A stretch of DNA of 64,000 bases from Nelumbo lutea. Taxonomy: Eukaryota > Streptophyta > Magnoliopsida > Proteales > Nelumbonaceae. How positions within the stretch are numbered: the stretch's first letter is position 1; every line of letters begins with the position of its first letter. The stretch spans positions 82,738,076-82,802,075 of the forward strand of contig JAKGHH010000002.1 in the NCBI GenBank assembly GCA_022828595.1, written 5' to 3'. Below the pieces are notes generated by a model. The model had not been told where the DNA came from. It ran no database searches and saw only the letters and a list, made by a program, of their open reading frames with translations. The position numbers were made by a program, and so were the translations under genes. Positions 11,741 through 22,607 of this stretch are shown here, one piece after another.

Positions 11741-13221
11741 CACATTGTCACTTCCACCTTAAGCATGGGTCGGAAGGGGATCAGTTTCTACCCACGCCAG
11801 GTCTCTTTTCACAAATTCATCTAACTTTACCTTTTGCAAAAATAGCCTTCTTAGAGAGAAATAGTCCATCAAATCTTGGTGTGGTGACTAGTGATAATTG
11901 CACCACCTTCTGCCACGTCTGTCTTTCTTCGGATCTCTTCCTTTTGGTGCTGGCGGCAGATTAATCACCTTGTCTTCAACCAACTTGTTCATTATCATGA
12001 TCACCTCCACTTTTGTGCAGGGGAAGGGAGGAGGGACTGGCAGGTCATGCCTCTTCCATGGGTCAACATTGTGGTAGTAGGGCCCTTGCCTGGGTCCTCC
12101 GTTGTTACAAGGCTTTCAATCGACTGCATATACTTTGTTCCTTCCATTTGGTGTAGACTGCATTAAGGTGGTCTTGACTGTGTGTGCCATTCTCTCCATG
12201 CACTTCCATAATTGACTGAACGTCTCTACTTCCACATTTTCGATATCTATTCTATAAGTGGGCTGCATTCCTTGTATTTATTGTTTGACAAAACTATTCT
12301 CCGTAGCATGTTTGTCAATGACGAATTGAGTTAATTTCTAAAACCTCATGACATATGCCATGCGGTCTTCTCCCAAACCCTGCTCTATATTTCTTAGATC
12401 AACCATTGTCAGCTTTCTTTCCAGGGTGAACCACTTCAACAGGAATCTTTTCATTAGTTTGCCCCATGTATCGATACTACTGATGGTAAGGCTGACGAAC
12501 CAGGTGTACGTTGGGCTGGTCAGGGATCTTGAGAATTCATGGACCTTGAGGTCCCCATCAAGAGTGAAGAATCCTAGGACATCTTCAAACTTGCTTATTT
12601 GCTTTTATGGGCTTCCCTTTTGCCCATCATACTATGGCCATTGTTGCGGAGAAATGTAACAAACGGGGTAAGGCTTGTACATGATTCAGTTAGAGTATGG
12701 CTTCTATAAGACGATCAAATCCTGTGCTCGGTTATGGCTCTCTACGACCAGCCCCTGGACATACTCTCTCAACTTGTCCTGATTGAGTGGGCCTTCCGTT
12801 ACTGGGTCTACTTGGGAGAAGGTTCGGGGATGGATGGTGGGGTGTTGCCCTGTTTGCACAGGCGTGGGATTGATTCTGCTGGGTTGTTCTGGGATGGTAG
12901 GAATTGGGTTAGAGGCATGATGGCTGGCAAGGATGTCAGTAGGAACAGTGCTGGAGGAGTGAAGGGAGACTATTTGGCCTAAGATGAGCGCTGAAGGAGG
13001 ATCTATAAGGCATTCCTTGTTCTATCTTGTCTCCTTTTTATTTTTTCAAGTCGAGCCTCAAAGTGGGCTTCGAACTCGAATACCTTTCTTCGAGAGTATC
13101 TCAATGTCGACCTAATTGGTCGTCTCTGCCTCATATTGGTTGTCGACCCCTGGGTTGGTATTCTCCGGGATGTTGTCATGTTCTTTAAGGATTGTGTAAG
13201 GTTGATTCTATGAGTGACCAT
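11741..13221 (-). pseudogene. T1 gag, degenerate
   Basis: Minus-strand gag remnant. The N-terminal part (13221-13003) is a charged segment with FEFEAHFEARLEKIKRRQDR, likely coiled. The core (about 12660-12250) reads as a retrotransposon gag domain: TWFVSL, then IDTWGKLMKRFLLKWF, then a helix on RKLTMVDLRNIEQGLGED. It has at least one internal stop and several shifts. Towards 11741 only scattered basic and cysteine-containing pieces remain. Plus-strand frames here are antisense shadows. Confidence 0.65.
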
Positions 13222-14302
13222 CCACTGGAATTAAGGAATGAACTAGAGATCTTACTGCAAGTGTAGATGAGGTGGTGGTCAGGCAAGGGGGTGGTCTCCT
13301 TGAAGGATAGAGGAAGACAAGGAATCAGGGATCAAATGGGAGGTTAGGTTAAAGGGAAGTGGTGACGACTGAGTAGGGATTCCAATGATAGGATTAATTA
13401 GTCATTGATGAATTTATGAGAGGGATCTCTCTTTATTGGAGAGATCCCAAGATCCTGGAAGGAAGGAGCCAAAAGTGTTTGTTTTCTACTAGGAAAGGGA
13501 ATTTTGGATTTGTTGTCAATCATTGAGGAGCATTACTAGGGTTACACTACGTGTTCTTTTGGAATCTCCTCGAGGATTGACTTTCCTTTCACCCGAAGAT
13601 CCTCATAACCCAGGTGTGCTACTTCCCTTTTGCACCTTACTCAACCAACGTGGCATCAATGACGTCATTACTTGGCGGGCTGCCTCTTGTTAGACCTACA
13701 TGGTATTTTGTCACATTAATTGCTTCGACAATACACACACAACTAATATCTGAGCCCAGTTCTTAACGAATTGGGGTCCCATAGTGATCCAGGGTTTGTC
13801 GCGAGGCTAGATGTTTGTAAAACATCACCGTAGGTTCAATTCGAGTATGTTTTGGGCTTGCACTAAGCGTAAGTTTATCGCAAGCGTATGTTGAACTACG
13901 GGTTCATCGCATACCTGCATTGTACTATAAGTTCATTGCAAAGGGAAGATGAGTTATAGGTTGATCGCAAGCATCCATGTGGCATCAATTTATTGTTAAT
14001 AGTGCTCTGAGGGGCTGAGTGAGCACTATGTACTTACACGAATCGTTTGCCCATGGAAAGATGAAGGTGGAGGAGTGGATAGTGTACTGGTACGAGAGCA
14101 AGGGTTTGGATGACATCTTAGTTCAAAAGGGGGATAGCTAGTGTCATCTTGCAGCATTTATCCTTTATGTTGCATCTCGATTCTTGTTTCCTAGTGTCAC
14201 TTACTACGACCTTCGGATGGTTTTGGTTCCTCTTGTTGTTCTTACTTTTGGTGACCATCAATTGCCATTGGCCTCTTTGTTTTTGGGCTACTTGTTGGAC
14301 TA
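13222..14302 (-). other. T1 leader or upstream region, non-coding
   Basis: About 1.1 kb between T1 gag and the truncated A1 LTR. No domain was recognised. It holds a degenerate 29-bp minisatellite (13873-13988). The two open stretches at about 14120-14375 (both strands) have no conserved partner. A PBS could not be identified with confidence. Confidence 0.45.
13873..13988. repeat. 29-bp degenerate minisatellite, four units
   Basis: Units begin GTTTATCGCA (13873), GTTCATCGCA (13902), GTTCATTGCA (13931) and GTTGATCGCA (13960), exactly 29 bp apart. The first 10 bases are conserved and the rest varies. Two looser relatives start at about 13794 and 13834, 39-40 bp apart. It sits upstream of T1 gag. 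Confidence 0.75.
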
Positions 14303-14437
14303 GTTTTCTACATAATTTGCACAAGACCCTCAGAGGTCACATAATTGATTTTAACTGGGAAAATGGTACACTTTGACTACTCTAATGAAAATACCCCTAA
14401 ATTGATGCCCTTATGGCATCAAAATGCAGGGTATTCA
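14303..14437 (-). repeat. 3' LTR remnant of A1
   Basis: The first 135 bp of the Athila LTR in minus orientation, starting TGAATACCC (family start TGATAACCC) at 14437. It matches the first part of the LTRs at 22608-24037 and 26803-28091. It ends abruptly at about 14303 against T1, so over 1.2 kb of the LTR is gone. Confidence 0.8.
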
Positions 14438-14450
14438 CACCCTCAACTTA
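14438..14450 (-). other. Polypurine tract of A1
   Basis: The minus strand reads AAGTTGAGGGTG directly before the LTR start. The A3 equivalent (28092-28104) is more G-rich. It would prime plus-strand DNA synthesis. Confidence 0.7.
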
Positions 14451-15480
14451 AGCATTGTTAGTCTATTCGCAATGCAGCCTTAAAATTATACTGAGTATAT
14501 AGATCTTTTCCATTACAAGGTCATCCCTAATAGAATTAATCAAGCATCCTGATTCCAACATTCTTAAACTCTGTGTAGATCGGTATTTGGCTTTTTGGGT
14601 AAAACTGTCTTATTTTGAATATTACCAAAACATGGCTTAAAAATCTTATTTACCCTTCCATTTGCAAACTATCTTGATAAGATGATTTCCAGTTTGGGTA
14701 AAACTGTCTTATTCTGACAACGGATTTCTACCCCTGAACTTATTTTTTTTTGTTACATTTCACCATTTTACATGAATTTTGACACTTGATTTAGGTGAAG
14801 AGACCCGATTACTAAATGTTAGCTAAGTGTCTCTGGCATTCCCTTTACCGTTTGACGCGAATCTCGACAATTGACTTAGGTAAAGAGACCCGGTTACTAA
14901 GTCTACGGTGTCCATTGACCTTTTATTATCTCTCTCTTTTTTTTTGTAATATTATTCATGTTAGTCCACTGTCTCTTAATAATTTGAAGAATTTTGTCTA
15001 ATTCTGTAATCTTTCTCTTCCTATCTTGACAAGGGCAAACTTGGGAGTATTTTCTAATTTCTAAATGGTTTAGACAATATTCAAACAAGACTGATTTCTT
15101 ACTCCTATCACTTGCTATCAATTTCTACAGAATTCAATATTCTTTTTTCAGTTTCCTTAATTTTTTTTGTTTGGGAATCTCTTTTAGTGGAAAATTTTAA
15201 AAATTTCAGGGAAATTTTAATTCTCCATCTTTAAAGGCTTTGCTTTACAATTTTTTTTTCAATTTTCTCTCTTTCCTCACCCCCAACTTAAATGCCTTTG
15301 TCCTTAATGGCATGACTAGAATGATGCAAAGAAGATTTGGGCCAAAGGGAACAACGAGTAGGGTTTTCCTGAGGGGTTCAAGGTATGCCACTTGGTCTTG
15401 AATCAAGAAAATAAAAAAAATATCTCTAATCCTAAAAGTAGAAAAACTAAAAATTATGTTGGATTGCGTCCTAACCAGTG
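14451..15480 (-). other. A1 3' region between integrase and LTR
   Basis: About 1 kb, collinear with the A3 3' region (28105-29060). Autonomous Athila elements often carry an extra env-like gene here; none is recognisable. The only shared frame is a small one at 15121-14903, listed separately. Poly-T tracts are frequent, and the block at 15280-15480 is the best conserved between the two copies. Confidence 0.65.
14903..15121 (-). CDS. Small ORF shared with A3, function unknown
   Basis: A 72-codon minus-strand frame with a counterpart at 28703-28479 in A3. About 50 codons align without gap or stop, including NHLEI, KYSQ, CPCQDRKRKI and LDKILQI. The product would be basic with several cysteines. 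By eye there are more amino-acid-changing than silent differences, which argues against strong constraint. It occupies the slot where other Athila elements carry an env-like gene, but I see no signal peptide or membrane segment. It may be a decayed remnant. Confidence 0.35.
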   Translation of the reverse strand: MIASDRSKKSVLFEYCLNHLEIRKYSQVCPCQDRKRKITELDKILQIIKRQWTNMNNITKKKREIIKGQWTP

Positions 15481-15495
15481 CTAAATTTAACGTCT

Positions 15496-16840
15496 TCAGT
15501 CGTACATAACTGGATCACCCAAACTAAAGGTCTCAACTCCTCTACTCTTAGATACTTCTTCAAGGTATGGTTTAAGCCTTTGGCCATTGACCTTGAGCAT
15601 GGTTCCATTCTTGCGATCAACTATTCTAACAGCACCATGCTTGAACACTTTATCAACAACAAATGACCTATCCCATCTAACTTTTAATTTCCCCAGAAAT
15701 AACCGCGGCCTAGAATTAAAGAGACAAACTTTTTGACCAGGTTCAAATGTTTTTTGAGAAATTTTTTTATCATGAAACACTTTCATTTTGGATTTATAAA
15801 TGCGAGAGTTTTCATAGGCTTAATTGTGAAGTTCTTCCAGCTCACTTAATTGTAGAGTTCGGTAAGGTCCAACTTGGGCTAGATCGAAGTTGAACTTTTT
15901 GATGGTCCAATGGCTTGATGCTCTAATTATACAAGAAGATGACAAGCTTTGCCAAAGACTAGCCTATAAGGAGACCTTCCAATGGGAGTTATATGTGTCA
16001 TCTGATAGGCCCAAAGTGCATCATCCAATCTACCGGGCCAATCTTTTCGGTCCGGCCCAACAGATTTTTGCAGAATACTCATAATTTCCCAATTGGAAAC
16101 TTCCACTTGTCCATTTGTTTGGGGATGGTAGGGGGTTGCTATCTTATGAGTGATTCCGTATTTGCGGAGTAAAGCACGAAATTGTACAGTCGGGAAATGT
16201 GACCCCCTGTCATTAATGATTGCTCACGGGCACCCAAACCTAGAGAAAATGTTCTTTTGAATAAATTTCATTATAACTTTGTGATTATTGGTCCGGGTTG
16301 CTACCACCTCAATGATGGCAGAATGACACATAATCAACAACCAGTAGTATGTATTCGTAACCGAATGATGGCAGAAATGGTCTCATGAAATCAATACCCC
16401 AAACATCAAAGATTTCTACAGTTAGAATGGGATTAAGTGGCACCATATCCCTACGGGACATATTCCTGATAGCCTGGCATCATAGGCAATTTTTACTGAA
16501 AGCATGGGCATCCTTAAATAAACTTTGCCAATAAAAGCCACTTTGTAGTACTTTGGCCGCCGTTTTCTTTCCCGAAAAATGCCCCCCACAAGCAAGAGTG
16601 TGACAAAAATTAAGGATACTTTGGTGTTCAGACTCGGGGATGCATCTTCGGATTACTTGATAGATTCTACAAATAGTTTTTGAGCTGTGAGTAGAATCTA
16701 TCATTCTCATTCTTGGAACACCCCTTAGGAATTTTACCCACTACTAAGTAGTTGAAAATATGAGCAAACCATGGAGGTGTGCTATGGGAGACCGCCAAGA
16801 GGTGTTCATCTGGAAAAGTGTAGTCATGCATAGGTTCACT
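15496..16840 (-). pseudogene. A1 integrase, broken
   Basis: Integrase would insert the cDNA into the genome. On the minus strand, the zinc-binding region shows a conserved HFSGKKTAAKVLQSGFYW helix followed by NCLRCQ (about 16600-16460). The core follows; its first catalytic aspartate is present in a GIDF motif near 16390, and the rest is frame-broken. The C-terminal domain is open at 15786-15496 with FEPGQKVCLFNSR, LKVRW and KVNGQRLKPYL, the usual gypsy end domain. Stops and shifts in the core make it inactive. Confidence 0.8.
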
Positions 16841-17060
16841 CTTCTCAATTTGGATTCTGGATAGATGAGCAGCTATTACATTTTCAGAGCCCATTTTATC
16901 TCGAATCTCAAGGCCAAATTCTTGTAAAAGAAGGATCCATCCGATGAGCCTAGGCTTGGCCTCTTTCTTAGACAACTAATGTCTTAAGGCTGAGTGATTA
17001 GAATAGACAACCACTTTGGTGCCCAATAGGTACAGGCGGAATTTTTCCAGAGCAAACACT

Positions 17061-18370
17061 TAATGCGCTTAGAAGACACTAGCAAGTGCACTAGGCGATC
17101 AAGTAATATAATGATGAGTAGAGTATCGTTCCCACAGGGATTGATCCAACAACTACTAGAACCGAATTAGCCTTTTGTTATCTGATAAACTGAAAGATTA
17201 AACAAAGAAAAACCTTACTCCTACTTAGTAAACTACCCTAAGCATTCTCGGATCAGACCCCCTTTAATGATGAGAAGAACTACTGCATGTAAAAACTAAC
17301 AGAACCAGTTTAGCAATTAAATCTTTAAACTGTGCAACCAAAGTGAATTCGGTCATGGGTTGGCTAGACCCTAATTGTATGAGCAGCCTCTCTCGAGCAC
17401 AACCCTCTCTATCTATGAGCAACAATTCCTATATCTCTATCAGAAATTAAATCGCCATAGATGCACTAAGGACAAATAATTCATAGGAAACCTATTCTTG
17501 TTGAATAAATGCCAAACGAATCATGCGTGTTATCTCTAAAATGCATTCAATCCGTTTTCTTGATTAGTTGATCTGATTACCTAAACCCTTTCTCAAGAAA
17601 TTTAAGCAATCCAAGAAACAAGAATAATTTGGCCGAGATTACTCTATTAATCGAAAACCCTAATCAAGAAATCCCAAGAATGAATCACATTCAATCGGAT
17701 CTACTTAAAATATTACTTACATATCAAAATTAAAATCCATCATGATTTGCATAATAGAAAGAAGAAAAGAAAGATTCAACAAAGAAAAATCATGAAACCT
17801 TAATTGAATCTAAGTTACCGAATTCGCAGAATCAAAGAAGAAGACAACCTAGGAATTCTGCATCAATCTTCGATCTCCTCTTCAATTCACATTCAGCAAC
17901 CTTCTCCTTCTTCTCTCCTTCACCAACACTTCTCCTCCTTGATTTTGTCTTCAGGGGTCCGAACCCTAATTTCCTCTTCTTCTTTATCTTTTATACTCTT
18001 TCTTTCAACCTCCTCTTCATTCTCAAAAGTCAGCCGCCTTTTGGAGCCTACCTTAGGGCTGCGGTTGGGTTGTTGTCCTTGGTGGGCCGAACTGTTGTTC
18101 TCCCATAGGGTTTCGGTTGGGCTGCAGTTGGGCCTCTCTCCTTGGTGACTGAAGTGCTTCCCATGGGGTTTCAGCTGGGCTTTTCTTATTGATGGGCCAA
18201 AGTGTTTCCCTTTCTGCCATATCAACATGTCTTCATGCTCTCTTCACCCTAGAATGTCCCAAAATCCTAGTTTCCTAGAATTCTGCTCAATTAGGGTACA
18301 AACCATTGTAAATCTTCATCAAAACCATGTAAAAAGCAATAAAAATGATGTGTAGCATGCACACACATCA
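17061..18370 (-). repeat. Solo LTR of a separate gypsy-like family, TSD ACACT
   Basis: A 1310-bp insertion in A1 RNase H with a perfect 5-bp TSD, ACACT, at 17056-17060 and 18371-18375. On the minus strand it starts TGATGTGTGT and ends GCGCATTA (probably once CATCA). Near the U5 end it has a motif on CCCTGTGGGAACGATACTC, which resembles the U5 border of Athila-type LTRs. A TATA box is at 17988-17995. It does not match any other LTR in the window. Open frames inside it are low-complexity. Confidence 0.85.
17988..17995 (-). promoter_or_regulatory. Probable TATA box of the 1.31-kb solo LTR
   Basis: The minus strand has TATAAAAG roughly 0.4 kb into the LTR, followed by an A- and G-rich stretch typical of a 5' untranslated region. 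Confidence 0.5.
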
Positions 18371-18560
18371 ACACTATAGCTAACAATTCTTTCTCAGTGG
18401 TGGTATAATTCAATTGGGCATCTGAGAGGGTACGACTTGCATAATAGATCACCACAGGACGTTTATTGACCCTTTGTCCCAAAAAAACTCCAATGGCATG
18501 GTCGGAGGCATCACACATGATTTCTAAGGGCAAAGACCAGTTGGGAGGTTACAGAATTGG

Positions 18561-19423
18561 AGCCTTGGTCAGTGCCCTTTCAAGTACTCGAAGGCCTTAA
18601 GACATGGCCCATCAAAGCTAAATGGGGCATCTTTTGCTAGGAGGTTGCACAATGGTCTGGAAATTTGGTAGAAGTCCTTAATAAATCGTTGGTAGAAGTT
18701 GGAATGTCCAAGAAAAGAACGGATTTGCTTGACAAAAGTGGGAGGTGAAAATTTAGAGATTAAGTCAATTTTTGCTTTATCCACTGATACCCCGTTTAGA
18801 AACTATGCGGTCTAAAACAATGCCTTCTTTGACCATAAAATGACTTTTCTCCCAACTGAAGACCAAGTTTGTCTCGATACATCATTGAAGAACTTGTCAT
18901 AAGTGTTCGAGACATGATCCGAAGGACTCCCTAAAGACCGAGAAATCATCCATAAATATTTCCAAGAAATCACCCACCACTTCCGAAAAAATTACCGTCA
19001 TGCACCTCTGAAAGGTTGCTGGTGCATTACATAATCCAAATGACATTCGTCGGGATGTGAATGTTCCATAAGGGAAGGTAAAAGTTGTTTTCGCTTGGTA
19101 TTCGAGGTGAATGGCCACTTGGTTGTACCCAGAATACCCATCTAAGAAGCAGAAATATTTTTGCCTGGCAAGTTTTTCTAGAATTTGGTCAATGAAGGGC
19201 AAAGGAAAGTGGTCATTTTTTGTGATTGCAATGAGTTTCTTAAAGTCGATGAACGGTCGCCATCTCGTGGTAAGTCGGGTAGGGATTACTTCACCTTGAT
19301 CATTAGTGACCACGGTAAGTCCAATTTTCTTAAGCACCACTTGCGTAGGACTTACCCAACTACTATCCGAGATCGGGTAGATAATGTTCGCATCTAACCA
19401 CTTAACTATTCTTGTTTGACCAC
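18561..19423 (-). pseudogene. A1 reverse transcriptase
   Basis: RT copies the genomic RNA into cDNA. The minus-strand frame 19340-18897 carries TTRWRPFIDFKKL, DHFPLPFIDQILEKLA, CFLDGYSGYNQVAI, MSFGLCNAPATFQRCM and the catalytic box FMDD (in EIFMDDFSVF), all in order. The connection continues after a break at 18784-18569 (SFLGHSNFYQRFIKDF). RT and connection are in separate frames, so no full enzyme is made. This is the best-preserved RT core in the window; its active-site aspartates are intact. Confidence 0.88.
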
Positions 19424-19845
19424 CTATCTCATATTTGGGTTCAACCTTCTTTGCATCTCCCTACTAGATTTGGCTCCTTCCTCTGTACAAATATGGTGCA
19501 TACAGATGGACAGACCCTTCAGATTAGCTATTGACCAACCAATAGCACCCCTATATTCCTTTAATACCTCAATGAGTTCCTCTTCCTGTCTAGGGGTTAA
19601 GTCTGTGGTTATGATCACTGGCAGTGTTTGGTCGGGTCCTAAAAACATACTTAAGGGAGTCCGTTAAAGGCTTTAGTTCCTTCCAGTTGCGGGGGAGATT
19701 CCAAAGAAGGCGTAGGTGGTTCATCCTTTAGTTTTGGTAGAGGTTCAACAGTAGGTCAAGATTGAAATGGGTGAGGAGACTTCATTAAGGCATTAGCTAC
19801 CTCCATCGGGTCATCTACTGTAACCATATTGGTTTCTTTCTACAT
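19424..19845 (-). pseudogene. A1 RT-upstream linker (no protease)
   Basis: The frame 19648-19424 contains FLGPDQTLPVIITTDLT, GAIGWSIANLKG and REMQRRLNPNM, the conserved block just before the Athila RT. Upstream to 19845 there is a proline-rich linker resembling A2 (33654-33394). No protease motif occurs between it and gag. A2 has the same arrangement. Confidence 0.7.
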
Positions 19846-20673
19846 CTATCGTACAACAATTCTTATTCTTTTCTGGGTAGGTAAAAGGACTTCCAAACTC
19901 ATACAGGTCTTCACACTTTTCCTCCTTTTGAAAAGTTGAGGTTTCTTCAGCATTTCTAATTCTGGGGTATTAAAGGTTGTAGGATCTTGGTATTGGTGAA
20001 GACCTAAGGATTCATCTCTGGGGTTTACAACTGGTTGATTAGGCATTGAATCATTTTCCCATTGTAGGTTAGCTTCCCTAAGCTGAATTACTTGGCACTC
20101 TAATTTTAGGATTGATTGTTGCTGAGCTAAGATCATCTATTGGAGCTGCCAAAACCTATCATCAAATGAATCGATTTGATAATGCTGAACCTGTTGGGTC
20201 CTAGAGTAATCATTATACTCACAGTGAGCCTGGGCTGTAGAGCATTGAGAGTGTAAATCTTGTAGGGTGGTTTCTTGGGCTTGGGCCCAATTGACAAAAT
20301 TGGGTTGATTCTTCCACCTAGGATTATATGGATTAAAGGATGGGTTAACATTAGATTGGAGAAGATTGTTAGCTGCATGTACTTGCTCTAGAATTATTGG
20401 TTGACATGGGCCCACTGCAGGGCATTGATTCACATGATGGGCCAGGCTTGAATAGATGGAACATGTTGAGTAGGATGACAAGGTTGGGAATTGTTGACGA
20501 TATGCAAAGATTTGGTCAAGTCTTTGGGCCATCCCATTGATCTTGTCCAGTTGTTGAGACACATGATTCCAAACTATTTGTGGCTTAGGTTGGAAGTAGT
20601 TTCTCATTCCACACACTCTGACCATTGCAATTTTTTTTCTTCTTTCTAATTTGAAATTTAAATTCAAATTCAT
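19846..20673 (-). pseudogene. A1 gag, short form
   Basis: Minus-strand gag starting at 20673. It resembles the C-terminal half of Athila gag: a helix on VSQQLDKINGMAQRLDQI, a zinc-knuckle-like CSIYSSLAHHVNQCP (second cysteine changed to tyrosine), then FNPYNPRWKNQPNF. A second frame (20136-19846) carries the coiled end with QQQSILKLECQVIQLREANL. The N-terminal gag domain seen in A4 is absent, and so is it in A2 and A3. Confidence 0.75.
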
Positions 20674-20868
20674 ATTTTAAAATTTAAATTCCTAAAATTT
20701 AAATTCAAATTTGAAATTTTAATTTTTTTTAATTTTTTATTTTTAAATGTAAACAAATCAATCACACGACCTAGGGGCTGAGCTAGGGTTTCAACCAATG
20801 TGAATCCTTTTAAGTTCACTTGGAATTACACCACTTCCTTTGGTTAGACAAGTAAGAGGTGGGGATGT

Positions 20869-20879
20869 GGGAGGCTCCC
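20869..20879 (-). other. GC palindrome conserved in Athila leaders
   Basis: GGGAGCCTCCC on the minus strand, inside a block of about 110 bp that is nearly unchanged in A1, A3 (31096-31106) and A2 (34537-34547). It stands out in an otherwise AT-rich leader. Confidence 0.6.
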
Positions 20880-21723
20880 CTTGCTCTCACAAAGACCTAA
20901 TTAAGTAACCACAAAACCTACTTAAGCTTAGTCATTTGATCTCTTTCCTTAGACACCAACTACCGGTTATGGAAAATAATTTCAAGCTCTCCTAAAATTC
21001 AACACACCTTTGAACCAAAAGTGAGGCTTCCCTAAATGATCTTTCTATCCAAATTTTAAATTAGGGTTAGGGTGAACCGCATGTGAATGGTGATTTTTGG
21101 GCTAAGGGTGATGAAATCCCCACCTTATCTTATTTAGGTTGGATGTCCTTAAATGAATTAAGGGAAAGAAACAAAATAAACAAAGCATATGCAATTAATT
21201 ACAATGCATGCACAATTATTTCTAAAAGGCAATTCAACAATATAACATAAAAGAATAAAATAAACTAAGCACAAGAAGCAATTAAAATAAAAAGAAACCT
21301 AGCACATTCATAACTAACAAAATAATTTCAGCAATTAAATAATACTATATGATGCATGCTCTAAAACATATCAAATCTTATATGTTGGAATGAAAATGCA
21401 AAACTTTTAAAATATTAATTGTTTTTTTAATATTCTTTTCGATTTTTTATATTATTTATTTTTTTTTGAAATTTGAAATTTGAAATTTGAAATTCAAATT
21501 CATATTCGAATTAAAATTTAAATTTAAATTCAGATTCGAAATTTAAACTCAAATTAAAAAATTTAAACAATTTTCAATTTAACGATTAATTATTCAATTA
21601 AATAACTAAAAGAAAAGAAATTAAACAAAGCAATAAATAGTAATTGCAAATAGAAAATAAAACACAACTAATGTGCTAAACAGAATTAACTACCAAAAAT
21701 AAATTCTAACAAGCTAATTGCTA

Positions 21724-22290
21724 ATCTAAAAATTAAACTAAAAATAAAATGATCAAAAACAAAATTACGCAAGAAATAGATAAAATAATAGAAAAAAATA
21801 CAAATCTAAAAAAATTAAACCAAAAATAAAATAAACAAAAGAAAAAAAACATGCTAAACTTTTTTTATTTATAATTTTTTTCATTTTTTAATAAAAGAAA
21901 AATACAAATCTAAAAATTAATACAAAAATAAAATTAACGAAAGAAAAATATGCTGAAAAAATAAATAAAATAAAATAAACAAATATTTTTTTTTATTTTT
22001 TTGTTTTTCAATCTAAAATAAAAGAAAAAACGAATCTAAAATTTAAATCGAAAATAAAATGAAATAAAATAAATGAAAGAAAATTATGCCGCAAGAAATA
22101 AAACAAAATAAAATAAACTAATTTATTTTTTGTTTTTCTTTTTAATCTAAAATAAAAGAAAAACACAAACCTAATGAAACAAAAAAAAAATCGAACAAGA
22201 AATTAAAATAAAGAAAAAAATTAGATCTTGAAACAAAATGGAAGAAAGATAATACTAAAAAAATAAATAAGATCTAAAAGAAATTAATAA
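21724..22290. repeat. A-rich degenerate tandem units in A1 leader
   Basis: A motif like CAAATCTAAAAATTAA, followed by AAAATAAA runs and a T-rich stretch, recurs near 21724, 21801, 21905, 22031 and 22166. Spacing grows from about 77 to 135 bp. It looks like a decayed tandem array; part of the similarity may be simple A-richness. Confidence 0.5.
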
Positions 22291-22579
22291 AAAATTTGAA
22301 AATCACTATTCTACCTAAAAAAAGGAGTTCAAAAATAAAAATAAGAAAATTAAAAAGAAAATGGAACGACTACACCTGAAAGGCAATCCAATTTCTCTTC
22401 TCTTCTCTTTCGTCCCGTAGTCCCGCAACGCTCTGGTACCCCACCTTTCGCTATTCCGTCCTGTAGAATCAAAGAGAAATAAGAATTAAACTAAGATAAT
22501 AGACCAGGTAATAAAACTAAAAAGAAAAAAAAATAATGAAACAAATCCAGAAAAAGTAAATGAAAAATTTTCTTCGTGC

Positions 22580-22598
22580 TTCCCTAGCAACAGCACCA
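22580..22598 (-). other. Primer-binding site resembling tRNA-Asp (A1)
   Basis: The minus strand reads TGGTGCTGTTGCTAGGGAA, nine bases after the LTR end. Athila elements typically use TGGCGCCGTTGCCGGGGA, complementary to tRNA-Asp; this matches with several C-to-T type changes, as expected for methylated repeat DNA. Confidence 0.75.
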
Positions 22599-22607
22599 AA
22601 AACTTGG

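Larger units (their letters stand above)
3945..14302 (-). mobile_element. Ty3/gypsy Tat-like element T1, degenerate and interrupted
   Basis: Minus-strand gypsy internal region. From right to left it holds leader (14302-13222), gag (13221-11741), protease (7843-7335), linker (7334-6201) and RT (6200-5835 and 4139-3945). It is split by solo LTR S1 (TSD CTTCC) and by solo LTR S2 (TSD CCTAT/CCTAC). RNase H and integrase are absent beyond 3945, and no T1 LTR was recognised. The Tat/Ogre placement rests on the protease and RT motif style and is tentative. Confidence 0.75.
16841..18560 (-). pseudogene. A1 RNase H, split by a solo LTR
   Basis: The N-terminal half (18533-18371) reads CDASDHAIGVFLGQRVNKRP and [14 protein letters not shown]. 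After the 17061-18370 insertion the C-terminal half (17060-16841) continues with the HSALRH and [18 protein letters not shown] motifs and ends near AAHLSRI. One in-frame stop follows the HSALRH motif. The catalytic aspartate of CDASD and the glutamate of TEKEL are both present. The intact layout is seen in A2 (32285-32764). Confidence 0.85.
20674..22579 (-). other. A1 leader, AT-rich and non-coding
   Basis: About 1.9 kb between PBS and gag. It holds, from gag outward, a GAAATTT/AAATTTC palindromic patch (20640-20730), a block conserved in A2 and A3 (about 20780-21130) with a GC palindrome at 20869-20879, a second GAAATTT patch (21465-21560), and a long A-rich tandem region (21724-22290). No gag N-terminal domain is encoded. 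Confidence 0.75.

Noticed and set aside
12348..12982. Plus-strand ORFs of 80-100 codons
   Set aside because: They are antisense to the T1 gag, whose domain motifs read on the minus strand.
13873..13988. CRISPR-like array
   Set aside because: A 29-bp total period with only 10 conserved bases and no separate spacers; it is a minisatellite in plant DNA.
17804..18228. Serine-, leucine- and glutamate-rich ORFs on both strands as a host gene
   Set aside because: They lie wholly inside a TSD-bounded solo LTR, are low-complexity, and have no partner elsewhere.
20640..22350. A matrix-attachment region or replication origin in the AT-rich leader
   Set aside because: Base composition alone is weak evidence, and the region is explained as an Athila leader.
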